Positions 27,095 to 39,045 of a DNA stretch of 64,000 bases are shown here, piece by piece (within the stretch, counting starts at the first letter, position 1; every line of letters starts with the position of its first letter). Both the position numbers and the translations under genes were made by a program. The DNA comes from Brugia malayi (lineage: Eukaryota > Nematoda > Chromadorea > Rhabditida > Onchocercidae): positions 14,292,687 to 14,356,686 of the forward strand of contig NW_025062475.1 of NCBI RefSeq assembly GCF_000002995.4. The letters run 5' to 3'. The notes beneath the pieces are model-generated. The model saw only the letters and a program-made list of their open reading frames with translations, ran no database searches and was not told the DNA's origin.

Positions 27095-30000
27095 ATGCCG
27101 CTGATAACTCTTGCTTCGAACGTTCCCGCGAGTAGATTTCCGAGTGATTTCAATGTTCAGTTCACGGAGTTAATGGCGAAAATGCTAGGAAAACCAACAA
27201 GTCGGATACTTTTACTGGTAATGCCAAATGCACAATTATCACATGGCACCACTGAAAATCCATCATGTTTTACAGTGGTCAGTTTAATTTATTAAATTCC
27301 CTTTTCTTTTTATTTTTTGCTTATAAAGCAGATGCCTTACAATCGAACAATAGCGAGAACAACTAACAACCTCGACACACAAAGCAACTTTCATAAAATT
27401 CTTCCGAAAGTTGACATTCCCTCAAACATTCTGTTAAAGCAACAACGGATTGATTTTGAAAGAAGAAATTACCTCAGTAGGAAAACAAAGTAAGAAGCTA
27501 GTAATAAGCAAACAGCAACCCGTATTAGTCAAATAAGAAAAAAATTATGTAAAGTTCAGCAAAATAACTCCTCAAATAGTTTCAGAAGTTCAATAGTGTA
27601 CATATGGAAATAATAAAAATATAGGAGACGGAAAGAAAATACTTTCTCATACATAAGTGAACTTATAGCGTTTAAAAATAAATGAAAGTAGAAGGCACTT
27701 CTCGAAAATATTGTATACGTTTCTCATACGTGTTAATAATCAAACACTGTTTGTATCCCAAAGAATTAATTTTAAAAACTGTTACTTAATACTGAATTTG
27801 GAAACCCTAATATAGTAGATACTATGAATCATCGTATTTTAGAAAATCTGAATATTCTAGAGTCCACTTTGACCAAGATTCCTCTTTCTTTTCGAGTGAG
27901 CGTAACTCTATAAGTAAATCCTTCATTTCCAGATCCTCCCTCTCATCTCGTTGGTTTTTGGTTTTATAGAATTTTCGTTTATCTCGCTGCTGCTGTTCTC
28001 GTTTACTATCAAGAGCCTCCGGAAGATCATGTGAACAGATGAAAGAATCTACAATTTTACCTAGAATATACCCTCTGCATGCTGACTGTTCATCGCTGTA
28101 TTCACTCTTGATCGTCGAGGTTGTCGTTTGACTCTCAGAATCGATAAGTAATACTGACTGAAATTTCCAAGCTTCAGCATGTTTTTAGGCAATATCAAAA
28201 AAAAAAAAAATTTCCGGGAATTTAGTGATCACTTTGGTAAGATATCTTTCCCGCAGTGGTAGCAAAAATAGCAAACTATTCACCCACTCCTAAACAAGAG
28301 TGCGGCATACTATATATTCAAATCGTGTACATACATCATAAAAACTCTTGTTAAATTTGCCGAAGCAGCATGCTAGTCGACGAGAAGCGGCTAACCTCAT
28401 TATATTTTGTAGCAGCACCGCAAGTTACATCTAAGGGCATCCCGCAAAACGACAGTTCCATGCGACCTTCCTTTCTTATTCGTAGTTTTCCAATTTTGCA
28501 ACCGTTTGCAAAACTGTCAAGGCAGTGTTTTACTGTTGAACTTGTGTTCTCTTCGGACTAAAAAGACAGGACTCAGAAATCATTAATATAATAAAAAAGA
28601 ATTGGTAATACAAGAATTTCCAAAAGAATAGTATGCGATCAGAGAAATCACAAAAAGAAAAGCAATAATACGAGTTACATAGCAGCTATACTTGGCTGAA
28701 GTTTATGGCTGAACACTGAGAAAAAAACGCATAAAAAGTGATTTGTATTTAAGAATAACAAAGGACAAAATTATGTTTAAAAAGGGATAAAATTTTACCC
28801 TGGATCCTTCTACTGCATCTTCCTGACTAACTGACTCCTTGACAGCGGACAACGTACTTGGCAATTGCAGCAACAAAACTGAACCATCTTCATCTGAAAT
28901 CGCATTAACTATTAATTAGCGGACCAGTCAGATATCAACATGATGGCAAGACAACGGGGAAGAAGAAAAGAATACTTTCTTGAATTTTCCGCATGATAGT
29001 AGCTGCTGTACGACTACTTGTTGCAGTTGGATTCAATACTGTGTGAGTAGTGTCCTGCTCCTTTAGTTGAAACGTTTTGACGTCCTCTTCAAATTTAGAT
29101 TCTTGTTTAAGATCCTGATTATTCTTCCTTCTGCAAACAAATAAAGATACATATATATAAGATATAAGAAATAAAGGAAAGAAATAAGCATTTCAGAGCA
29201 ACATTCAAAACTAACTTTCTCTTTGCTGATAGCAGAGGACTCGTATCCATAGATTCATAACCATCCTCCACATTTCTCTCTTCTTTAACCAATATCTGGA
29301 ACTGCTCTTGCTCTGTTTCTGGTAGAACTAATGGAATAACTTTACCCGGTTTCAAGTCTGACAAGAACTGAAAACAAATGTAATTCATTTACATCTAACT
29401 TCGAGCATAAAATAACGAAGTGTATATCGTTATTTTATATATTTTTATATTTTTTATTTGTATATCGTTATTATATATATATATATATATTATATGTTAT
29501 CTGATTTCTCTTAACACATTATTGCTTTTCATTTTTTCCTTTCTTTTTTATTTTGTTTTGTTCATTATGAGTGAATGTCTGGATAATCATCCTCACTATG
29601 ATGATACATCAAGAATAGACCAAACTAAACTGCCATATTCAATCAAGAAATTTGGATTAGAATTGTAATAACTGTACCCCATCTCGTAGCAATTCTCGCA
29701 ATTCCTCACTGTCAGCTTCTTCATCAGACAACCATTCTGATTCATATGTTATAGAATTTATATCTTTTTCCTTCGTCGTATGTTCTGGATTTACTTTCTT
29801 CACACGTCCCAGATTTGTTGTGCGTAATTCTGTAACAATTGCTCCAATTACAGTCTTACCTCATAAAAATCAAATTCCTACGAATTTGATTACAGAAGTG
29901 AAAAACTTACCATCCGACATGCTACTTTTCATCTTATTATGTCGTCCGTCATCATTTAAACCGGAAGAAAATATCCCTTGTTGCTCTATAAACAACTGTC

Positions 30001-31388
30001 TTCCTGTCTCTCGATCTCGACCACGTCCACATCTCCCACGATCTCCTCGATCACGTCTTCTTCCTCCTTGACGTGTTCCCTTTGTCCTAAAAAATATGAA
30101 CAATTTTTCCCCCAATAAAATATATATTTTGTCTTTTTTTTTTCCTATCCGAATTATAAATATTACTTTCTTTGCAGAGAGAAATGTACAAATAATCAAA
30201 AAAAAAAAAGTGAGACGAGATGCTTGATAAAATGATTAAGGAAGAAATAAGTAGAATACTCAGTTGATTCGCATTTTGCTTCACGTTTCCCCGCAATGGA
30301 AAGATTCGGCAAGAGTGTATGACCTCTTCTTAAAATGCTCCCACGTGATGAGCTAGCTCGTCCTCCAACAGACATTTCGCACCACCTCCAGTGGTGCTAA
30401 GCTTCAATTAATATTACATAAATATTTGCAGTCAGATCTTTTTAAGTATTCATGCGAACATTTATCACGTAATGCAGCATAAACAACACGTTGCTAAACA
30501 TCACCAAAGCTTATTGATTCCTAACCTAAAACAATCATAACATCTTCCACCCCAGTCTAAACGTGTACTGCTCATGCTACCTTCTAATATTTACAGAAGC
30601 AAAACCAATCACCATTTTACTATCAAAATTTGTTCGGTTCGGGTCAATTAGCTAAAATCAAAATAACATAAGTGCATATTCCCTTTTGTCTATTATCTTT
30701 TCCATATGTTATTTTGCTGCTATTCGCATTTCTTGTAGGAAAAATTAAACTTAAACTAATTATTGTTAGCGCCTCTAGTAAATGTGAAGAGTTTCTGTCC
30801 ACCTTGTTTTGTACACTTCTATTCTTTGATTAACAAAATCTCATCAAAATTTAGGAATAAAGAATCTACCAGATGCATCTCACCCATGCATCCACCCACC
30901 CATCCATCCATCCATCATTTCCATACTTTCTCTAACTGCATCACACTGTTGTGACACGCTATGAAATAAACCAGATCTTTGATATATGTTAAAGAGTGAA
31001 TCTTAGGTTGTTGAAATGTATAATGAATATTTGAGAGAATGTAAAGTAACTGAAGTTATGGATTGGAAATACATATTTATGTTACATTCATTTACTACAA
31101 TCTTTACTAAGGGATAAAATTGCAATCATTTTGGCAAGTAAAGCAAATTTTATCATCAATCCTTAAATAACAATTGATTTTTTTGATGGCATGTTTTATA
31201 TAATTTAGGTTAAATCAATTGGATCATTTTCGGCTGATAAAAATATCGAATATTCCTCATCAATATCAGAGTTCATGAAGAAAACATTGGATATCGATCC
31301 TGCGCATTGTATCATTCATTTCTTAAATTTGGACCCAGAAAATGTTGGATGCAATGGAACAACAATGAAAGAGCTTATGAAGAAATAA
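27095..31388 (+). CDS. mif-2: Macrophage migration inhibitory factor homologue, type 2
   Basis: Two exons, 27095-27277 and 31209-31388, join in phase to 120 residues, the length of filarial MIF-2. The protein starts MPLITLASNVP with Pro directly after Met, the tautomerase nucleophile once Met is removed, and has GKP at residues 31-33 (Lys32 conserved), PSCFTVVKSIG and ENVGCNGTT matching the family. There is no signal peptide, as usual for MIF. The equivalents of human Tyr95 and Asn97 appear to be Ile and His (HCIIHFLNL). Filarial MIFs are secreted and act on host macrophages; this role is known from the family, not shown here. The 3931-base intron contains the entire antisense RPC4 gene. Confidence 0.95.
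27822..30375 (-). CDS. POLR3D: RNA polymerase III subunit RPC4 (POLR3D)
   Basis: About eight minus-strand exons. The N terminus (start 30375) is MSVGGRASSSRGSILRRGHT, followed by an Arg/Gly/Asp-rich block GGRRRDRGDRGRCGRGRDRE, then FIEQQGIFSSG (human QSHSIFEQGPA), an acidic block, SVLLLQLPSTLS, and the C-terminal domain KIGKLRIRKEGRMELSFCG with MPLDVTCGAA and CRGYILGKIVDSFICSHDLP. These match RPC4, which pairs with RPC5 in the TFIIF-like lobe of Pol III in tRNA, 5S and U6 transcription and recycling. Human RPC4 ends soon after the final motif, but here about 60 charged, Lys/Glu-rich residues follow before the stop at 27822. The gene lies wholly inside the MIF-2 intron, on the opposite strand. 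Confidence 0.88.
30379..30397. repeat. Small inverted repeat beside the RPC4 start codon
   Basis: GCACCAC-CTCCA-GTGGTGC, a perfect 7-base stem with a 5-base loop, 3 bases upstream of the RPC4 ATG, so it would lie in the 5' leader. Confidence 0.6.
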
Positions 31389-33390
31389 TTTTGCACATTG
31401 TGCTGCATTTTCATGTCAATTTAGACTGTTTTTTTTTTTTTTTCTTTCAAGGTTATGCGAGTGTAACAGTAGTTAAATGAATTGTTTACTTCGAAATTAT
31501 TGAAATTTAACAAATTTATTTCCACTATTTATTCATGTAATGTTCTTTCCTAGCTTTTATAGCTCTTGCAATATTGAATTGTGTATAGTGAATTTTCAGA
31601 TCCAGTTATTTGACACAGTTGGTTTGATAAATCTTCACAAGTTGAATGCGAACTAACCGAAAAAAAAAAAGACATTTAAATCCTTTATTATAATTTATCA
31701 TAATCAAAATCAGATAATGGTAACTTTTGAGCAATCTACCGAACCTTTCTATATATTTGTTCTGGTACTTTAAACTTTAAAATATTAACGAAAGAATTTA
31801 AAAATCCAGCAAATGATATGAATTTGATAACTTATCACAAGTGAATTTGTATTTACATATAATCGTAAAAAATAGTGTGTTACATTGGGATTAATATTTG
31901 GGTTCTGTCACCACAAAATTCTAATGTGATAACTGCAGAAGTATTGCGTATTTTATCTAACAGAGTTTTAATTTTTAAATTAAACAGTGCCATCTGGTTT
32001 CATCTTAGTAGACAGCATAAATTTTGCCTCTAAATATGAAAATCTATAATATTATAGGACGAGTTACGCTAGGTAGGTTTGTAGACTTTTTGAAGTAATT
32101 GAATTCAAAAGTCTTTCTAAACAAGGAAACTGTCCATTCTGAAACTAAAATATATCTTTCGAAACCTAAACGAAATTATGTAATTTTAAGTTTTGAGACT
32201 ACATTTGCAATCCATTTGTAACTCACATCTGGATTGTATGGTGCATCTGGATTCACATGACAACATATAAATTTCTTCCTACAAATTAAATTTTATATTT
32301 TTTTTTTTGCTAATTTTTTTTATAAATTAAATTGCCAATAGCAAAAAAAAAAAACTGGAAATCAATAAATCAATTAACGAATTCTTAAATTTCTGAAAAT
32401 TTTAGTAATTTAAAGAACTAAATCTTTGAATTTTTTCCTTTTTTAGTAATAAGACATATATATTCAAACAGTTTTATGTTCAAGTAATTATTCATTTTAT
32501 TGCATAACGAAGACAAATTAAAAAAAAGAAAAAAAACTGTTTAATTAGTTTTACTGATACTAAATATGATAAATTGTCATGGAAGAGATCACAGATTATC
32601 ATTATCCGGATAATCATAATCATGATTATTGCATCATTATTATTATTATTATTCGTTATTATCTATCGTAATCAATAGATCAAATTAGCAGCATTCTCTA
32701 GCATTCTTCTGCTTTACCTTATTGTACTGTGATAGTAATATTAATACCTATTGATGTTTCTTATTTTTTGTAGTCTTTTTCAGTATAATTTATTATGTTT
32801 CAGGAAATCAATTTTTCAAATTATCCAAAAAATAAAAATTCGTTTAGAAATTTAGTTTATCCAAAATTCTTATATGTGTGTTCTTGCCGGAAAATATTAT
32901 ACTAATCATATTTAATTTACAAATGGATAGCAAGTATAATTTTAAATTTTGAAATCAGCCCTTTTTAGGGATTTTAACAACATCACATGAGCATTTTCTG
33001 GTCAGGTATATGAATAATTCCGCTTAGGTTATATTTTAGTATTTATTTATTTATCACATGTAAATTATTTTGGGAAACAAACTATATTTGCTATATATTT
33101 CAGTATTATTTTGTTTTAATAAATGTATGCAAATAAATACAAAACATAATTATAAAAGTGTTTTTTTTTTTTTTTTCTTCAAACTTTACCACTTGCAAAT
33201 AATTTCATTTATTAGTTTGCTTGTTTATTTATTTGTTTATCATTTGCTTTAATGTTCTTTCATGAATTTATTTATATGAATTATTTATCACTGTGTATAT
33301 GTAATATGCATAAATTTTGATTGTGAAATTTATTATAATCTTTCATAAGTAAAAGCATTTATTGCAGAAATTGTTATAAAAGATGAAAAA
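31389..33390. other. AT-rich intergenic region
   Basis: Between MIF-2 and gene A. No coding region recognised. It contains poly(T) runs, an ATT run at 32630-32655, and a palindromic ATTATCCGGATAAT at about 32610. Confidence 0.5.
33361..33367 (+). promoter_or_regulatory. Putative trans-splice acceptor of gene A
   Basis: ATTGCAG ends 23 bases before the ATG of a signal-peptide exon at 33391. Confidence 0.35.
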
Positions 33391-36300
33391 ATGCTTTATC
33401 ATATTGCATTGTTCTTTATCGGTTTATTGGCAGACGGACGTTTTAAAATTGTTGAAAAATCAACTGAACAATAACAAATCAATAATAATTAATCATGGCA
33501 TTTCTTCTTTTTTTTTTTTTTTTTTGACTTTTATGATTTTAAGAATAAAATAGCGAATGAAAAGTTATTGATTGATTGTATTGTGTTACTCTAATTTATA
33601 AATGTTTCATGAAATTAATGTAAGAGGAAGCAGTATGTTACAATTTTTTGGAAAAATTACAATGATAAAATAATGAACTCCGAATTTTTTTATATTTAAT
33701 TTGAAATATTTTTTTTAATGACATTAAAACTATCAGATTTTTACAGTAAGTCTTTCAACAACATTATTTATTCGCTTAATAATGTCGTAGAAATAAATAT
33801 CAATCAAAAATTTAACAATGATTAATTGGATTTTTTTTTTTTTTTTGATAGAAACTTAATATAAGTACAAATGAGTGTAACCTAAATGAATTTTGTAAAA
33901 AGTATCAATATTTGAATAAAATGGAACTTTTAATTTTAATCAAATCTTAATTTAGTCATCTGGTTCTGGGTCTCGCAAACCAGGTAAGTCCACAAATGAT
34001 GCAAATACATTCAAATGTCATTATCACTAAAAATTATCTAAAGTAATTGAAAAAGAATAACAAATAAAATTTTATTAAAACATGCAGAAATTTCATTAAA
34101 ACTAATTGTAATAAATTTGAAAATTTTTACAAATTTCAAATAATACATTTTGTGAATATTATCCTGAGAAGTTCTGAATATATTTCAGATGCTGTTCCGT
34201 TGCGGAAAAGTATGAAGAATGTAGAAGTTCGTTGATTTGATTAATTAATTAATTAGTTCTCATTTAAGCTAAAATTTTTTTCATATCATCTATTTAAAAA
34301 CAAAAGCAAAAAGAAAAACAAAAAAAAAAAAAATGAATAATATTTTTTAGCATAATAAAATAGTGGATGCATATAATCCTTATTACAGTTATTTCGACGA
34401 ACGCTATGCAAGTTTATTACTTGTTTAAATTTTTAGATAAATGATAAATAATAAATAAATGATTGAATTAGGCATCATAGGCTTTCTAGTAGATTACTTA
34501 ACCATTTCCGTCCTATAAAACTGCATTCTTTTTGAATAGTTGGATGGTTTTTGGTCATTTTTTTCTAATTTCATTCTTTTTTTCTAAATTACAAAAATAA
34601 TAATAATAATAATGAAGCAGAATAGATTAAAAAATAAATGAGTTAGTTTTAATTGTGATCGGTAGCTTTTTTTTGCTCAATATAAATTTCAAAAAATCAA
34701 CAATATAATTACGTCAAATTAATTTGGAAGTAAATAATTATTATTTCAGAAAGTTCGTGTGGGAAAAGGAAGTAGAAAGAAAAGAAGTAATGTTCTTTTT
34801 TCTTAAAAAATTCTATTTTTGATCAACATTTGAAAAATAGGTGGGAAAAAAAAAACTTTTCGAATAATTATATTTAAGAAAAATTTTTTTTTTACTAGAT
34901 AAGTCTTATTTTCATGTAATTTTTTTTTGTTTCATTGATGAAAAAGAGTTTTAATAGAATATGATTACAGGACGACGCCACATATCGACACCGAAGAAAG
35001 TTAGCCTTTCAAAAATTAAATTTATTTCATTTATTTTGCTATTATATATTTCGCTTTATAACTGGTTGAATTCACGTTTAATTCATCCCTAAATTAAGTA
35101 GATTTTTTGGTTGTGTTAATTTTGATAGGAAAAACATCAGCTAATTCACAAAAATTAAAATCAAGATAGACTTCAGAATTTCACTAATTGTCAAAATACA
35201 CTTATTAACTAAGCGAAGGAATTTAGGGAGCAATTGAATAAATGATTCAAAGTGAAAATGATCACAAGAAATTGTAAATTCCTAAACAACAATTTCTGAA
35301 TTTCTGAAATATTATTTCATTTTAACAAAACGAATTTCTCTTTTTCAGGAATCAGACAAGTAAAAATTAATATATTTATATTATGGCAAAGAGATTCATA
35401 ATATGTATATGTACTTACCTGTACTTCTATTCTTTTCCATTACCTATAATTGTTTCATTAGAACTAAAGCAATCTAATAACCCAAACTAAAGGTGTCAAA
35501 AAATCTATTATACTTCAATATGAAAAAATTTGGAAACGAAATGTCAAAAAATGCGCAATATTTAAACTAGAAAAATTAAAAAATTTTGAAAATCTTTATA
35601 AAAGAAATTCAAAAGTGTTAAATTTTGTCTTTTCTTTTTTGAAAAAAAAAAAAAAAAAAGAAAACTAATTAACTTAGCCCCCATCATATGATGGATTTTC
35701 TTTATTTAGAATCGACAAACCTGATGAAGCAATGGCAAAGGTTAAAGAAAAACCAGCAGAAGAGAAAAAGATAGAAATGAAATCAACAGGAAAAGATAAT
35801 CGAGATAAGGAAGCGCTTCCGGAAACGGATTTACATGGCACAGATATTGAGGATGAAAGGGATGAAGCTGAGGTTGAAGAAGAAGATAAGGGAATCGATC
35901 GAGGTGGTAAGATTAATATATTCATTCTCCTCCTGTCCCTCTTGTTTGACTTGAATTTTTACTCATTTCGGAATTTCTACTAATTTCACCAGCAAATAAT
36001 AAATTAGTCATCCATTTTTCAAGTCTATTCTAAAATTTAAAGCAAAATTTAAAATAATTTTAATCTCAACATACAGTTATGTTTGAAATTTAGATTAGAA
36101 ACGTAACAGCGATTGAATATAAATTTAAAAATTGATATTAGTATTGGAAAAGCAAATCATAGGAAAGTTTATAAATTTGGTAACTCATTTTAGATGATAG
36201 TGTTTTATTTTATAAAGTAAAACTTTATTATTTATGAAAATGAGATATTTCATCAATTCATAAACCACAACATTATACTGCACTCCTTAAATTAGTCCCG

Positions 36301-39045
36301 AGAAATGTCCTTAAAAAAGTAAAATTTTATTATACAATTAAAATGTACACAAGAATATTTTCTTATTGAGGGAGTAATAAGAGATATTCAAAATATGAAG
36401 TATTAGAATGATTCAAGTTCCAGAAACATTTTCTGGGAAATATCTGGAAATTATCCTTAGAAAAAATTTTTCGTCAGATATAAACTGCTTCCTAAAAATT
36501 TGCAATTAATCCTAGATTTGTTAATTTAAGAAAGAAAAAAAAAAGATAAGGAATGAAGGGATTTATTCCTATCGTTCAAATGAATCTCATTAAATTAAAA
36601 GTATTTTAAAATGTGTCATACAGGTAGTAGCTTGAATCTCTTGCTGTTTGGAAGTATAACGAAAGAGATTTCTCCAATTTTCTACTGCAAACAATGCTAC
36701 ATACTAATCAGAGTTTAGTGCATGTAATGAGTTAGGAGAACTTTGACTTCTCTTTCAATCGAGTACCATTTTATTTACAGCTACAAATTATTTGTCACAT
36801 TAATTAGACTTATTAAATATTATTTGATTTAAATGTAGCAATAATTGCAATAAAGTAGCAATAAAGTAAAAACTTTTGGAATAAGGGAACATCAGTATTT
36901 TTAAAATTAAATAGTTTTTTGCAGAAAGTGCGGGAGGTGCAAAGGGTAAAGTAGCAGAAATAAAAGATACTGCTAATGAATCAGGTATCAAAGCAACTGT
37001 TTCCAGCTCAAAAGAGATTGATATTCTGTCGGGATCAAAAGGAATGACTACAAAAAAGGATGATGAGGATAGTTCAGGGAAAGGGAGTACAGATTACATG
37101 GATAAACAAGGAACTTGGGAAGCTGGAAGTGCAGATGATCGAGGATTAGAAACAGGAGAACGGAAAAGTGGTTATTTCATGCCCGAACAAGGATTTGGCG
37201 CTAGAGGTGGAACTGCTGCTGTAGTTTCAGCAGGAGGAGGTGGACAGAAAAGTGGGTATTTCATGCCCGAACAAGGATTTGGCGCTAGAGGTGGAACTGC
37301 TGCTGTAGTTTCAGCAGGAGGAGGTGGACAGAAAAGTGGGTATTTCATGCCCGAACAAGGATTTGGCGCTAGAGGTGGAACTGCTGCTGTAGTTTCAGCA
37401 GGAGGAGGTGGACAGAAAAGTGGGTATTTCATGCCCGAACAAGGATTTGGTGCTGGAGGTGGAAGCTGCTGCTGTAGTTTCAGCAGGAGGAGGTGGACAG
37501 AAAAGTGGGTATTTCATGCCCGAACAAGGATTTGATGCTGGAGGTGGAACTGCTGCTGTAGTTTCAGCAGGAGGAGGTGGACAGAAAAGTGGGTATTTCA
37601 TGCCCGAACAAGGATTTGGTGCTGGAGGTGGAACTGCTGCTGTAGTTTCAGCAGGAGGAGGTGGACAGAAAAGTGGGTATTTCATGCCCGAACAAGGATT
37701 TGGCGCTGGAGGTGGAACTGCTGCTGTAGTTTCAGCAGGAGGAGGTGGACAGAAAAGTGGGTATTTCATGCCCGAACAAGGATTTGGCGCTGGAGGTGGA
37801 ACTGCTGCTGTAGTTTCAGCAGGAGGAGGTGGACAGAAAAGTGCCTACTTCATGCCGGGACAAGTTACTGGGACTGGAGGTACAGCTGGAACTGGAATTC
37901 GCACTGCAGGTGCAGATGCAGCAATAGGAGGAGGTGCACAGAAAAGTGCCTACTTCATGCCGGGGCAATTTGCTGGGACTGGAGGTACAGCTGGAGTTGG
38001 CACTGCAGGTGCAGCTGCAGGAATAGGAGGAGGTGCACAGAAAAGTGCCTACTTCATGCCGGGACAAGTTACTGGGACTGGAGGTACAGCTGGAACTGGA
38101 ATTCGCACTGCAGGTGCAGATGCAGCAATAGGAGGAGGTGCACAGAAAAGTGCCTACTTCATGCCGGGACAAGTTACTGGGACTGGAGGTACAGCTGGAA
38201 CTGGAATTCGCACTGCAGGTGCAGCTGCAGCAATAGGAGGAGGTGCACAGAAAAGTGCCTACTTCATGCCGGGGCAATTTGCTGGGACTGGAGGTACAGC
38301 TGGAGTTGGCACTGCAGGTGCAGCTGCAGGAATAGGAGGAGGTGCACAGAAAAGTGCCTACTTCATGCCGGGACAAGTTACTGGGACTGGAGGTACAGCT
38401 GGAGTTGGCACTGCAGGTGCAGCTGCAGGAATAGGAGGAGGTGCACAGAAAAGTGCCTACTTCATGCCGGGACAAGTTACTGGGACTGGAGGTACAGCTG
38501 GAACTGGAATTCGCACTGCAGGTGCAGCTGCAGGAATAGGAGGAGGTGCACAGAAAAGTGCCTACTTCATGCCGGGACAAGTTACTGGGACTGGAGGTAC
38601 AGCTGGAGTTGGCACTGCAGGTGCAGCTGCAGGAATAGGAGGAGGTGCACAGAAAAGTGCCTACTTCATGCCGGGACAAGTTACTGGGACTGGAGGTACA
38701 GCTGGAACTGGAATTCGCACTGCAGGTGCAGCTGCAGGAATAGGAGGAGGTGCACAGAAAAGTGCCTACTTCATGCCGGGACAAGTTACTGGGACTGGAG
38801 GTACAGCTGGAGTTGGCACTGCAGGTGCAGCTGCAGGAATAGGAGGAGGTGGACAAAAAAGTGCCTACTTGATGCCGGGACAAGGTGCTGGGACTGGAGG
38901 TACAGCTGGAGTTGGCACTGCAGGTGCAGCTGCAGGAATAGGAGGAGGTGCACAGAAAAGTGCCTACTTGATGCCGGGACAAGGTGCTGGGACTGGAGGT
39001 ACAGCTGGAGCTGGTAATATTTCTGGATTAAAGACTTCGAAATGA
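33391..39045 (+). CDS. Gene A: secreted repetitive Gly-rich protein with YFMP repeats, frameshifted
   Basis: Exons 33391-33450 (probable signal peptide MLYHIALFFIGLLADG), 33956-33983, 34189-34220, 34351-34407, 34750-34786, 34971-34999, 35349-35359, 35710-35906 and 36925-39045 join in consistent phase. The order is Ser-rich (SSGSGSRKP), a tyrosine exon (HNKIVDAYNPYYSYFDERY), basic (KVRVGKGSRKKR, RRHISTPKK), acidic (DIEDERDEAEVEEEDKG), then a 2.1-kb repeat exon. The repeat exon has 8 copies of an 84-base unit (KSGYFMPEQGFGA) and 12 copies of 99- or 105-base units (KSAYFMPGQVTGTGGTAG), ending SGLKTSK. One extra G at about 37465 shifts the frame in the fourth 84-base unit. The intron after 34407 starts with GC. 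A secreted structural protein, perhaps of eggshell or microfilarial sheath, is inferred; no known domain is seen. Confidence 0.7.
37161..37834 (+). repeat. 84-bp coding repeat, 8 copies
   Basis: Tandem 84-base units encoding QKSGYFMPEQGFGA plus RGGTAAVVSAGGGG. Copies are almost identical; copies 1-3 have GARGG, later ones GAGGG, and copy 5 FDAGG. Copy 4 carries the one-base insertion. Confidence 0.97.
37835..39018 (+). repeat. 99/105-bp coding repeat, 12 copies
   Basis: Units of 99 bases (TAGVGTAGAAAGIGGGAQ) and 105 bases (TAGTGIRTAGADAAIGGGAQ) interspersed, each beginning KSAYFMPGQ; the last two copies have KSAYLMPGQ. High identity between copies suggests unequal crossing-over or gene conversion. 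The long antisense frame over this block is a by-product. Confidence 0.97.

Noticed and set aside
37172..37769. Pro-rich antisense frames (CPPPPAETTAAVPP)
   Set aside because: Shadow of the 84-base sense repeat.
37816..38982. 388-codon antisense frame rich in Ser, Cys and Thr
   Set aside because: It mirrors the GC-richer coding repeats of gene A, starts and ends with the repeat block, and has no splice or start context.
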